A stretch of DNA of 64,000 nucleotides from Planctomycetaceae bacterium (GTDB lineage Bacteria > Planctomycetota > Planctomycetia > Pirellulales > Pirellulaceae), in NCBI GenBank assembly GCA_002709045.1, contig PAPJ01000053.1, positions 1 through 64,000 of the forward strand, written 5' to 3'. Below the pieces are notes generated by a model. That model was given only the letters and a program-made list of their open reading frames with translations, was not told the origin of the DNA and made no database searches. Positions 7,511 through 17,026 of the stretch are shown here, piece after piece. Made by a program: the position numbers and the translations under genes. The stretch's first letter is position 1; each line of letters starts with the position of its first letter.

Positions 7511-8953
7511 ATGACTATCGCTATAACTTCGGAGTCCATTAAAGATATACAAGCCGATGCCGTAGTCATCGGAATCTCAGGCGATACTCTCTATCCAGCT
7601 GCGGCGGAATTAAATGAGGCAACCGGTGGCAGCCTACAATCATTAATCGATTCTAAAAAGGCCAAGACCTGTGCCGGTACAGTGACATCATGGCTCCAGC
7701 CACAAGGAATTCGGGCACCCGTTGCTCTGATTGTCGGACTTGGAGACGATCCATCATCAGGTGATTGTTTTCAAGCTGGTGGTGCTGCTGCAAAATCACT
7801 CGCCAAATCAAAAATCGAAACCGTAGCATTCTATTTTCCGAAACTGGATGCGGCATTATTGGAATCTGCTGTCGCCGGGAGTGTGGTGGGTAGTACCGGT
7901 CAGGATCTTCACAAGAAGACACCCAGCCTCCATACTCCGGGCCAAATCCTGTGGGCTACCGACAATACCGACGCTGTGATTAACGGAAGTAAAATTGGCT
8001 CAGGCGTGAACCTAACACGTGAGTTAGTAAACCAGCCACCTAATTATATTTATCCCGAGTCATTTGCCGATCAAACAGCAAAGCTAGCTGAACTTGAAAA
8101 TGTCACCGTCGAAATCTGGGATAAAGACCGATTGGAAGCGGAAAGCTGCGGCTCATTATTAGGAGTTGCGCAAGGTTCTGACTTTGATCCTCGTTTGGTC
8201 ATCATTCGTTACAAAGGCAACAGTTCGGAAAATCCCGGACTGGCAATTGTAGGCAAGGGAGTGACTTATGATAGTGGTGGGCTTTCCCTTAAACCAAGTG
8301 AAGGTCAGAAAACCATGAAATGCGATATGGCAGGTGCAGCGACTGTCGTTGGTACCATCAAAGCTGTTGCTGAACTAGGTGCGTCATGTCACATCGTCGG
8401 GCTTGTTGGTTTAGTGGAAAATATGGTCAGCGGAAATTCTTATCGTCTAGGGGATGTCTTAACATCACGTAATGGTAAGACAATTGAAGTCTTAAACACT
8501 GATGCCGAAGGACGATTGGTTCTGGCTGATGTTCTTGATGTAACACTGGGATTAAAACCAGATCATATCGTTGATCTGGCCACTCTAACCGGAGCCTGTT
8601 GCGTGGCATTGGGGTTAGATATTGCCGGGCTATTTACCAACGATCAGTCCTGGTGCGACCAAATTATCAATTCCGCGGCGGAAGTTGGTGAAGAAGTTTG
8701 GCAACTTCCAATGACTCCCCACTTCAGCGAACAACTAAAAAGTAAAATTGCCGACCTTAAAAATATAGGGGCAGGACGCTGGGGCGGCGCGATTACCGCC
8801 GCTAAATTTTTAGAAGAGTTTGTTGGAGATGCCTCATGGACTCATATAGATATTGCCGGACCAGCCTTTGCTGATTCGGGAAAATCCTATATAGATGGAG
8901 GTGCGAGTGGTGTCTTAGTACGAACACTCGTCAACATTGCTCGCGGGATGTAA
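7511..8953 (+). CDS. pepA: Leucyl aminopeptidase (M17 family)
   Basis: A cytosolic metallo-exopeptidase that removes N-terminal residues from peptides, acting as a hexamer with two metal ions per active site. The M17 motifs are complete: VGKGVTYDSGGLSLKP, the metal-binding MKCDMAGAA, and the signature NTDAEGRLVLADVL. The chosen ATG at 7511 has AAGGA 9 bases upstream and starts MTIAITSESIKDIQADAVVI, which fits the family N-terminus. The frame stays open upstream to 7391, but that extension looks non-coding. The protein is 480 residues, the normal length. A hairpin follows, then an antiporter gene on the same strand. Confidence 0.94.
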   Translation: MTIAITSESIKDIQADAVVIGISGDTLYPAAAELNEATGGSLQSLIDSKKAKTCAGTVTSWLQPQGIRAPVALIVGLGDDPSSGDCFQAGGAAAKSLAKSKIETVAFYFPKLDAALLESAVAGSVVGSTGQDLHKKTPSLHTPGQILWATDNTDAVINGSKIGSGVNLTRELVNQPPNYIYPESFADQTAKLAELENVTVEIWDKDRLEAESCGSLLGVAQGSDFDPRLVIIRYKGNSSENPGLAIVGKGVTYDSGGLSLKPSEGQKTMKCDMAGAATVVGTIKAVAELGASCHIVGLVGLVENMVSGNSYRLGDVLTSRNGKTIEVLNTDAEGRLVLADVLDVTLGLKPDHIVDLATLTGACCVALGLDIAGLFTNDQSWCDQIINSAAEVGEEVWQLPMTPHFSEQLKSKIADLKNIGAGRWGGAITAAKFLEEFVGDASWTHIDIAGPAFADSGKSYIDGGASGVLVRTLVNIARGM

Positions 8954-8958
8954 GGGTA

Positions 8959-8985
8959 ATCCGACTCTAAGAAAGAGTGTCGGAT
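8959..8985 (+). terminator. Hairpin between pepA and the antiporter gene
   Basis: The arms atccgac / gtcggat, extended by tct / aga past a two-base bulge, form a stable stem 5 bases after the pepA stop codon. No T run follows, so it may be a transcript-end or processing hairpin rather than a strict intrinsic terminator. Confidence 0.4.
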
Positions 8986-9020
8986 GGCATTGAATCGTGT
9001 TTGTTACATGAGGTTGTCCA

Positions 9021-11027
9021 TTGGACTCAATCGCAGATTTCATCCATCACCACCAATACATGATCTATCTGATCTGTGTACCCGTTCTGGGTATTTCAGC
9101 TCAGTGGCTGGCTTGGCGTCTGCGCCTGCCTTCTATTCTGCTGCTGCTTGGATTCGGCATTCTGTTGGGTCAAGCCATTACACCCACTAATGTCATTGAA
9201 AATCTTCCTCGGATTGATAACCTAGAAACACAAATCGATATCAATCCTGAACCAGAGGTTGGTAATCTAATGCCTAATGTTCGGGATGATAATCCACTTT
9301 TAAAATCAAAAGGGGCGAGCCAACTGCCAGAGGGAGCGATCGATGTTAATGCTCTGCTGTTACCACTGATTTCATTTTGTGTAGCCATTATTTTATTTGA
9401 AGGTGGTCTGACACTACGCTTCAGTGAACTAAAAGAAGCAGGTAGTGCGACCATTCGCCTGTGTACCATAGGTGCTGTCGTCACTTGGGTACTCTCTACA
9501 ATTGCTGTTTATGTTGTTGCCGGTTTTAAAAACTGGGAACTCTCAGCACTCGTCGGTGCATTCATGGTTGTCACCGGACCGACCGTGGTGATTCCATTAT
9601 TACGACACATTCATCCTTCCAAAAAAATGGGCTCCATTGCAAAATGGGAAGGGATCATTATTGATCCGATCGGTGCTGTGTTGGCGGTTTTGGTTTTTGA
9701 ATTCATTCGCAACTATGATCAGGGTGGTTCTCTATGGGGCGTAATCCTATCACTGCTGGTAACGATTGTCACTGGTCTGGTTATTGCCTTTTGTTCTTCC
9801 AAGCTCTTATTACTATTCACGCGTAAATACTGGATTCCCGATTATTTACATGGCGTTGTATTCTTAGCAGTTGCCTTGGGAACTTTCGGCATCTCCAATT
9901 TAATTCAGGAGGAATCAGGACTGTTGACGGTGACGGTTCTTGGTATTTTGCTGGTTAACCAAAAAGAAGTATCTATTCATCACATCATCGAATTCAAAGA
10001 ACACCTTGGTGTTTTCCTGATTTCGAGTTTATTTATTGTTCTCGGATCAAATTTCGATCTTACACAGATTCCTGAAGTCGGCTGGCAGGGTCTGGGATTC
10101 TTGGCTGTCATGATCATTATCGTCAGGCCGGCCAGTGTCTTTCTTTCCACTATTAAATCCGACTTGACATTAAAAGAGAAAATCTTCCTTTCATTCCTTG
10201 CGCCGCGTGGAATTGTAGCCGCTGCCGTTGCCAGTGTTTTCGCGCTTGAACTTGCTGATGTCAATGTTATGGATCAGGCCTTAGTCGATAAAATCGTTCC
10301 TCTGACCTTTATTCTGATTGTGGGAACGGTTGCCGTCTACGGTCTTGGCGCAGCACCTTTAGCTCGCCTTCTCGGATTGAGTGAAACCAATCCACAGGGA
10401 ATTCTCTTCGCCGGTGCGGATAAGTGGTCGAGAGATCTAGCTGTGGCGTTGCAACAAACCGGTCATAATGTCTTACTGTTAGACACCAGCTTTAATAACT
10501 GGAGTCAGTGCCGCATGGTAGGGCTTCCGGCTGAATGCGCTAGTGTACTTTCTGATTACGTTCAGGAGGAACTCGACTTGAGCGGTATTGGCCGCGTCAT
10601 GGCCGTTACGCCTAATGACGAAGTAAACGCCTTAACTATGCAGGAATTTTCCAGTATCTTCGGACGCCAGAATATATATCGAATGCCGCCATGGGACTAC
10701 AAAAGAGGACGACGCTCCAGCGAAGGTGGGCACGCAGCGGGCCGCTGGATCTGTCACCCTCAAGTCACTCATAACCTGATGCGCCAGCAAGTTCGCGACG
10801 GCGGAACATTTAAGGTAACTCGTATTAGCGACGAGTTTACCTACGAGCAGTTTGTCGAACGAAATGGAGTTAACTGTATTCTCTTCTTCACCGTGGATAC
10901 TAATAATAATTTGCATATCAACACCGTTGAAAACCCACTCAAGGTTAAGTCGGGAGACACAATCGTGACGTTTATGCCGGCATCAGAACTCGGTTTTGAT
11001 CCAAATATCATAGAAGAGCAGTCGTGA
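9021..11027 (+). CDS. Na+/H+ (cation/proton) antiporter with C-terminal TrkA-like domain
   Basis: A 668-residue inner-membrane protein of the CPA1/NhaP type. About twelve hydrophobic helices lie in residues 10-455. GAFMVVTGPTVVIPLLRHI and GIIIDPIGAVLAVLVFEF match the antiporter core, and APRGIVAAAVASVFALEL is the last conserved helix pair. A hydrophilic segment of about 60 residues (about 55-115) separates the first two helices, which is unusual. Residues about 465-560 look like a Rossmann-type TrkA-N domain (ILFAGADKWSRDLAVAL), and residues 590-660 resemble TrkA-C. These could sense nucleotide or pH. TTG at 9021 is preferred because GAGG lies upstream; ATG at 9060 is the alternative. Confidence 0.88.
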   Translation: MDSIADFIHHHQYMIYLICVPVLGISAQWLAWRLRLPSILLLLGFGILLGQAITPTNVIENLPRIDNLETQIDINPEPEVGNLMPNVRDDNPLLKSKGASQLPEGAIDVNALLLPLISFCVAIILFEGGLTLRFSELKEAGSATIRLCTIGAVVTWVLSTIAVYVVAGFKNWELSALVGAFMVVTGPTVVIPLLRHIHPSKKMGSIAKWEGIIIDPIGAVLAVLVFEFIRNYDQGGSLWGVILSLLVTIVTGLVIAFCSSKLLLLFTRKYWIPDYLHGVVFLAVALGTFGISNLIQEESGLLTVTVLGILLVNQKEVSIHHIIEFKEHLGVFLISSLFIVLGSNFDLTQIPEVGWQGLGFLAVMIIIVRPASVFLSTIKSDLTLKEKIFLSFLAPRGIVAAAVASVFALELADVNVMDQALVDKIVPLTFILIVGTVAVYGLGAAPLARLLGLSETNPQGILFAGADKWSRDLAVALQQTGHNVLLLDTSFNNWSQCRMVGLPAECASVLSDYVQEELDLSGIGRVMAVTPNDEVNALTMQEFSSIFGRQNIYRMPPWDYKRGRRSSEGGHAAGRWICHPQVTHNLMRQQVRDGGTFKVTRISDEFTYEQFVERNGVNCILFFTVDTNNNLHINTVENPLKVKSGDTIVTFMPASELGFDPNIIEEQS

Positions 11028-11195
11028 TTCCTGTCTCAACCAAATTCCCCACTCCAAGTTTCCCGGTACAGGATTCCAAAACAATTCGTTCAGAAGTGTG
11101 AGATATTCATAGAGCTGAATGGAGATATCGTTATCTGTTTGAATGCTCTACAATGACAAACGAAAATTAATCTTTGTTTCGCGTATAGGTGTGAC

Positions 11196-14100
11196 ATGTC
11201 TATTGCCAACTGGTTTGCAAAATGCCTTTTTATCTCATGCCTTACTGGTATTTGCCTGATCACAGGCTGTAATTCCGATGAGCAGTCCGCTGAAAATACT
11301 GATGACAATTTTATTGTTGTCAATGCAGATGATGATTCCAATCAGATTACAATTCCGGTCAATCCTGAGCCTGACAACAGCCAATCAAATACGCCTCCGG
11401 CAATATCTAATGCGCCTCCGGCAACCGAAACAAATTTACCTGCTCCGGTAAATACTCCTCCCAGTGTTATCAGCCTGCTGGCAAATCGTCTGGGAGAACC
11501 GGTTCCTACAACAGGCTCCGCCGTGGAAACTCTGCGAAATTTCATCAAAGTGCTCAATGAACAACCGCCGTTGGCACAAACTCAGCAGCAGCAGGTTCAG
11601 CTGTTACAGATGATTAACCCAGAGATCGTCACACTTTGTGACATGTTACTTACAAAAGACAATTTAACTCAAACAGAAAGGCTGTTCGCCTACAACACAA
11701 AATACACCGCCTTGAACCAGTTGCTTCAACTCGGCGATAAAAAGGCGCTTGCTATGCTAGGGCAGTTAACTGCCCTTATGTCAGCGGACGAAGATAAACT
11801 CATAGCGAAAAACGGCAAACTACTCGCTCTGCAAACCGCGACACAAAAGCGGCTCCAGGACGCCCGCGGCTCCGGTAATATTTCAACGGCAATCAGTACA
11901 ATCAAACAGGATATTGAACCATGGCTCGAAGGCCATACCGAAGATCAGGAAGTATTTGCTGTTCTTCAGGGTATCGGCCTGCTAATCCTACAAATGGAGC
12001 CAGAACAGGGGAGTGATTTATTACAGTCGATTGCCAATGCCTTTAAGGAGAGTCAAGACCAATCCATTGCATTGGAAGCCAAGGCTACGCTGGAGCAGCC
12101 TGCTATCGATGAATCCGGCCTCTATCCGGCTGGTTCAAACTACGTTAATGCCCCAAATTCAGAAGCCAACAAAATTGGTCTTCTCGAAGCTGTCGACAAA
12201 GTTCTAAGTAATCCGGAACGTGGTATCGGAACGTTTAGAGCTCTGCTGGATCTCGTCCAACGCATTGAAGACTCAGACGTCGCTTTAACGCTCATCGATA
12301 AAACCTCCGCTGCTTTTACCGATCTGGAAAATGAAGAGCTGACCACAAAAGCTAAGCAACAGCTTGAAAACTTGATTGGCCAACTCGTTGTTAATGAGCT
12401 GGATATCGTCAATAAATTCCGGGCTTTGCTGACAAACCCTTCAGCTGAAAACAAAGCAGCAGTAGTGACCGCTTACAAAGAAATGGTTAACCATCCCCGA
12501 ATGAACGCCACGTTATTGCTCTCAATGATACCTCTTGTCGAACAAATTGCTGACGCAGACCGGACAGTCACAACGCAAATCAAAGATCTATCGATTCAGG
12601 CTGCAGATAAGCTGTTGGATGAAGAGCAAAAGGGCTTTCTAAACGAAAGCCTTACGAAGCTTGTAAATCGCGCCAACTTACCGGGTACAACAATGGCATT
12701 ACCAACACGCACGCTGGAGGGAGAAAGGTTTGACTGGACTTCACTCCAGGGAAACTACGTCGTGGTAGATTTCTGGGCAACCTGGTGCGGACCTTGTCTG
12801 GCAGCAATTCCTTATATTGAAGAACTACAACAAACATATGCTGATAAAAATCTGAAATTCATCGGTTACAGTATCGATGCTGACCGTGAACATCTAAAGA
12901 CATTTCTGGCGGAGCGTGTTGCCAAGGATCAGAGTCTTAAGTGGCCTGTCGTGACCGATGACTTTGATATTAACCCTGCAGAACTTGAAGACGGTGATAT
13001 TGTCGAACTTTCATGGAAAATGCCCTCAACTGTCTACTGCGGAATACAGGGAATTCCCACGATGGTCATTCTAAATCCCGAAGGTAAAGTCATAAAAACA
13101 ATTCAAGGTGCTCAGGCACTGCCGGCAGAACTGCAACAGATTTTCTCTGAACAAGACACCCCTGTTCAAACACCGACCGAACCGGAAGATTCCGAGAATA
13201 GCCGGCATCTCCCAGCTCCACCCCAGTTTCAATTTGTTGCCAAATCAGTCCTCATGTCACTTCCCGGACAAGCTAATGATGAGTCGGACAAAGAAAGTGA
13301 CCTGTTGAAAGGCAACCCTTACCTGGCACCGGCTAATCTGGAAAAACTGGATTTGGTTGAATACCTGTTCGATATGCAAGACAAAGTTTCGACAATCCGT
13401 CAGCGACCGGGATTTGCCGAAGCAGTACTCGATGCTTCCAAACGTCTGTTAGCTATGGACGCGTCTGATAAATTCCATGTGATTGCTGTTGAAACTGCCT
13501 GTGATGTTCTGCACGAGCAGGCCAGTCTAGGTAACGAAAAAACAGATGAACTGCTCGTTAGATTTATCAACTCACTCAAAAACGATTCGCGTGAAAAAAT
13601 AAAGGAACTCGTAAAATTTCATCAGCTTGAAAAACGTATGCTTGATATCGATGAGTTGGGGTGGAATGAAATCGCCGCTATACTCGATGAAACTCATGCC
13701 TATCTCGCAAACGAAACTCTCAGTAAGAAACATCTGCGGATTGCCGTAGGTGTTGTGCATGCCATTAATCAGTCAGATATCTTTGAAGTGCGCGCTGAAC
13801 AATATCAACGCTTCGGAAAACTCTTTACAGCAAGCGAATTCAAACAACTGACCAACTATGGTAAAAGTATCATCAAAGCTGCCAGTAGTGGTCCGGGAGC
13901 ATCAGAACTTATTGGCAAAGATATGGAAATTTCCGGCCTGACTGATTTTGGGCAGTTGATTGACTGGAAAGCTTACCGTGGCAAAGTTGTATTGATCGAC
14001 TTTTGGGCGACCTGGTGTGGACCATGCCGGGCAGAAATCCCTAACATCAAAGCAATTCACAAAGAACTTGCTCGAGATGTATTTGATGTCGTTGCCATCA

Positions 14101-14324
14101 ATCTCGATCGTGAACAGGATGCTTTAGCCATGTTTCTAAAAGATAATCCGTTACCTTGGACGAACGTCATTGGTAAAGATGCAACCAAAGTGGCTGAGAA
14201 CTATAACATCACCGCATTACCTACAATGATGGCAATCGGACCAGACGGAAAGATTCTCGCCGTTGGTCATAGAGTAGAAGCCTTAAAACCCACGATTATT
14301 AAAGCCCTCAAAGCCTTACCCTAA
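11196..14324 (+). CDS. Large lipoprotein with two TlpA-like thioredoxin domains
   Basis: A 1042-residue exported lipoprotein. The N-terminus MSIANWFAKCLFISCLTGICLITGC ends in a lipobox (ITGC). A Pro/Asn/Thr-rich low-complexity linker (about residues 55-100) follows, then a long helical region. The first thioredoxin-like domain has the redox site WCGPC at residues 530-534 (ALPTRTLEGERFDWTSLQGN before it), and a second, after another helical region of about 250 residues, has WCGPC at 940-944. Each domain has the TlpA/AhpC-TSA core and a cis-proline strand (GIPTMVIL, ALPTMMAIG). It probably reduces or isomerises disulfides of envelope proteins, for example in cytochrome maturation; that is inferred. 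Most TlpA proteins are 150-200 residues with one site. Confidence 0.85.
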   Translation: MSIANWFAKCLFISCLTGICLITGCNSDEQSAENTDDNFIVVNADDDSNQITIPVNPEPDNSQSNTPPAISNAPPATETNLPAPVNTPPSVISLLANRLGEPVPTTGSAVETLRNFIKVLNEQPPLAQTQQQQVQLLQMINPEIVTLCDMLLTKDNLTQTERLFAYNTKYTALNQLLQLGDKKALAMLGQLTALMSADEDKLIAKNGKLLALQTATQKRLQDARGSGNISTAISTIKQDIEPWLEGHTEDQEVFAVLQGIGLLILQMEPEQGSDLLQSIANAFKESQDQSIALEAKATLEQPAIDESGLYPAGSNYVNAPNSEANKIGLLEAVDKVLSNPERGIGTFRALLDLVQRIEDSDVALTLIDKTSAAFTDLENEELTTKAKQQLENLIGQLVVNELDIVNKFRALLTNPSAENKAAVVTAYKEMVNHPRMNATLLLSMIPLVEQIADADRTVTTQIKDLSIQAADKLLDEEQKGFLNESLTKLVNRANLPGTTMALPTRTLEGERFDWTSLQGNYVVVDFWATWCGPCLAAIPYIEELQQTYADKNLKFIGYSIDADREHLKTFLAERVAKDQSLKWPVVTDDFDINPAELEDGDIVELSWKMPSTVYCGIQGIPTMVILNPEGKVIKTIQGAQALPAELQQIFSEQDTPVQTPTEPEDSENSRHLPAPPQFQFVAKSVLMSLPGQANDESDKESDLLKGNPYLAPANLEKLDLVEYLFDMQDKVSTIRQRPGFAEAVLDASKRLLAMDASDKFHVIAVETACDVLHEQASLGNEKTDELLVRFINSLKNDSREKIKELVKFHQLEKRMLDIDELGWNEIAAILDETHAYLANETLSKKHLRIAVGVVHAINQSDIFEVRAEQYQRFGKLFTASEFKQLTNYGKSIIKAASSGPGASELIGKDMEISGLTDFGQLIDWKAYRGKVVLIDFWATWCGPCRAEIPNIKAIHKELARDVFDVVAINLDREQDALAMFLKDNPLPWTNVIGKDATKVAENYNITALPTMMAIGPDGKILAVGHRVEALKPTIIKALKALP

Positions 14325-14338
14325 CCCTAGATAAGCGG

Positions 14339-15547
14339 TTATCGAGGCAGACGGTGACCCATCTTGTCACGTTTTGTTTCAAGGTACTTCTCATTGTGTT
14401 CATTAGAAATGCTCACAATCGGAACCTGATCAACCACCTGCACATCGTACCCGCGAAGATTAAAGGCTTCGACTTTCTTTGGATTGTTTGTTAGTAATCG
14501 TAGCTTCGATAAACCCAAATCTTTGAGAATCTGTAATCCAACACCATAGTCACGCATATCAGATTTGTGTCCCAACGCATGGTTAGCTTCGACGGTATCC
14601 ATACCTTGATCTTGTAATGAATAAGCCTTGATTTTCTCGGCTAAGCCGATCCCGCGGCCTTCCTGAGGAAGATAGACAACTGCACCGCAACCATTCTGGC
14701 TAATCATATTAAGAGCCATATGTAACTGATCTCCACAATCACAGCGAAGGCTCGTTAACACGTCTCCGGTGAAGCAACTCGAGTGCATTCTTACCAGCGG
14801 AGCTTCATCACAATTACTAAGATCACCCATACGAATAACAACCGGTTCCAGATCTTCAAACTCCACACTATAAGAAATTATTTCGAAGGCACCATATTTT
14901 GTAGGCAATTTTGCAGAGCCAGAGCGGTGGACCAGTTTTTCACTGACACGGCGATGAGCAATCAGCTGTTCTATAGAAATAATTTCCAGATTCTGTTTAT
15001 TTGCCAGTTTCAACAAATCCGCCCGCGATGCTCGGTTGCCCGTCTCGTCGAGTATCTCACAGAGCACGCCTGCTGGCTGCAAACCTGCCATGCGAACCAA
15101 ATCAACACTAGCTTCGGTATGGCCGGCACGTCTTAAAACACCACCCTGTTTGGCCACCAGCAAATGGACATGTCCAGGACGTACGAAGTCATCAGGCCGA
15201 CTGTTAGGATCAGCAATCGTTTTAACAGTTAAACATCGTTCATCGGCAGTAACGCCTGTACGACATTCAATATGATCCAGCGGCGTCATAAATGCTGTAC
15301 CCAGCTTGGTACTGTTGGAATCAGCCAATGGAGCGAGTTCTAGGCGTTTGGCAGTTTCAGGTAATACCGACAGGCAAAAATCTCCACGGCCGCTAAGAAC
15401 CAAATTCATAGTTTCCGGAGTAGCTTTCTCTGCCGCGCATATATAATCACCTTCGTTTTCACGGTCTTCCGCGTCCACGACGATCACTACTTCACCACGA
15501 GCAATTGCGTCAACAGCTTGTTGAACACTCGAAAAATCTTGGGGCAT
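14339..15547 (-). CDS. ribBA: Bifunctional 3,4-dihydroxy-2-butanone-4-phosphate synthase / GTP cyclohydrolase II
   Basis: This enzyme makes both precursors of riboflavin. The N-terminal RibB half (residues about 5-205) shows VVDAEDRENEGDYICAAE and HTEASVDLVRMAGLQPAG. The C-terminal RibA half (about 210-400) shows the zinc-binding CFTGDVLTSLRCDCGDQL, then YLPQEGRGIGLAEKIKAY and DYGVGLQILKDLG. The start is taken at ATG 15547 (MPQDFSSVQQAVDAI), the usual RibBA beginning, with AAGGA 11 bases upstream. The frame is open upstream to 15640, but those residues do not resemble the family. The gene is tail-to-tail with the TlpA-like lipoprotein gene, 14 bases apart. No other riboflavin gene is in the window. 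Confidence 0.95.
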   Translation of the reverse strand: MPQDFSSVQQAVDAIARGEVVIVVDAEDRENEGDYICAAEKATPETMNLVLSGRGDFCLSVLPETAKRLELAPLADSNSTKLGTAFMTPLDHIECRTGVTADERCLTVKTIADPNSRPDDFVRPGHVHLLVAKQGGVLRRAGHTEASVDLVRMAGLQPAGVLCEILDETGNRASRADLLKLANKQNLEIISIEQLIAHRRVSEKLVHRSGSAKLPTKYGAFEIISYSVEFEDLEPVVIRMGDLSNCDEAPLVRMHSSCFTGDVLTSLRCDCGDQLHMALNMISQNGCGAVVYLPQEGRGIGLAEKIKAYSLQDQGMDTVEANHALGHKSDMRDYGVGLQILKDLGLSKLRLLTNNPKKVEAFNLRGYDVQVVDQVPIVSISNEHNEKYLETKRDKMGHRLPR

Positions 15548-15779
15548 GCTATCAGGTTTCCTTAATTGTCTAATTCTTTTCCATGGCCTCCCAAGGCCTG
15601 AGAAAAAAAGAGGATTAGAAAGAACAAAATCCATACCCAAATTATAGATCTCATTTGCCTCTTTGCTGAGGGGCTAAAATGTAGAATAATGGGAAGCAAT
15701 TGGTGATTGCTGCTGGAATTCCGATTATGCCAAATACAAGGAAAATGCTCCCTCTCTTCTAAACCACAGCTATTTCAAA

Positions 15780-16592
15780 ATGCTTAAACGCGAAGAATAC
15801 ATCGAACAGGCCTATTTCTTTCAGATTGTTGGTGAACGTCTGCCTCAACGCATTCCTCTGCAGGATGTTATTCTGCAGGTACGCGATGAAGTCCTGGCAA
15901 CTACGAAACTACCTTTAGCTCTGGACTATATGCTCGCTGAGCTTTGCCACAGTGGAACCATCTATCCGGCAATGCGACAACTTGAACATTATTTCACGCC
16001 CTTCCAAACGTATTTAATGGCTGAGGCTGAAAGTGATGATGGGAAGTTCGACTTACGGACAGCCGTTCACGTTCTTAAGAGTGAGGCCGAGTATCGAGCT
16101 GCCTCACCAACTCGTACAGGTCTTTTTATGTTCCAGTTGGAGTGCCTGTGTCACAATCGTTTAAAATACGACTCCGGCCTGAAGGCTATCAGCGAAGACC
16201 CCATTTATGATAAAGATTGGAAAGAATGGATCCTGATAGTTCGACGACAAATCGGAATCGTCGATTTAGCAGATCTGATCTACGTCAGAAGCTGGCATTT
16301 GGCTAACAAACAATCTGCAGCAGCTGAATCCGAACAAGCGATGCTGTTTGGAGAGCAGGAAGGCCGCATCGCTCTGGCCAACAGACAAAAAGAGCCTTTG
16401 TTCCTGTTTGCCGCACTGCAAAGACAGCTTGGATATCCAAAAGTTCCACGTCCTAAAACAGAAGCCGACTCTGTCAATCGTTTACTTTCTCTAGAACGAA
16501 AAGTCGATCAACTAGTGCAACGCATCAAGTTAGTGGAAGACGATGCTCGCGATTCCGTAGACTTATCAAAATTCTATAAAAAGCCAAACTAA
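15780..16592 (+). CDS. Conserved-looking hypothetical protein
   Basis: A soluble 270-residue protein that I do not recognise as a named family. It has no signal peptide or membrane helix. The first 200 residues look mostly helical and the C-terminus (about 230-255, RLLSLERKVDQLVQRIKLVEDD) has a coiled-coil pattern. It opens with MLKREEYIEQAYFFQIVGER and has a Cys/His pair (LECLCHNRL) without an obvious metal motif. Coding is supported by the long clean frame, normal composition and an ATG immediately after a non-coding gap. It stands alone between ribBA on the opposite strand and korA. Confidence 0.75.
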   Translation: MLKREEYIEQAYFFQIVGERLPQRIPLQDVILQVRDEVLATTKLPLALDYMLAELCHSGTIYPAMRQLEHYFTPFQTYLMAEAESDDGKFDLRTAVHVLKSEAEYRAASPTRTGLFMFQLECLCHNRLKYDSGLKAISEDPIYDKDWKEWILIVRRQIGIVDLADLIYVRSWHLANKQSAAAESEQAMLFGEQEGRIALANRQKEPLFLFAALQRQLGYPKVPRPKTEADSVNRLLSLERKVDQLVQRIKLVEDDARDSVDLSKFYKKPN

Positions 16593-17026
16593 TGACTCTG
16601 TCTAACATCCAATAGACACTGGATTAGCAAAGCTAATTTTACCGTTGCCTATAGGTTGATATGGTAAGTTCTCAGGGACTAAAATCATTCACTAAAAACT
16701 CTTTAATTCTTTCCACTCGGTAGTGTTATGTAATACGTTGGGGTGGTAACTTTTAATTAATATGGTGTAAACTTTATGCGCCTACAGAGTGCTCTAAAAA
16801 GCACCATTAAAGGGGAATGTATTAGTAATTTGATTCTTCATTTTTTACCTAAATAAATCGTGGACGCAGTTATAGGATATAAAGCGGGTGTCAGCTTAAA
16901 ACCAGTCCGCTACCTCTGAATTGTAACTCCATAAACGCCGTTATTCCGGACACTCGAATTGCCTAACGCAGACAGTCTGAATGTCTTTCATTAACCCAAA
17001 GATTTTGGTCTTTAAATAATTATCCA
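16593..17026. other. Intergenic region upstream of korA
   Basis: No gene is visible here. A short hairpin (attagc/gctaat, 16623-16637, followed by TTT) may end the upstream transcript. The rest presumably carries the korA promoter, but I could not pick a convincing -35/-10 pair. Confidence 0.5.
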
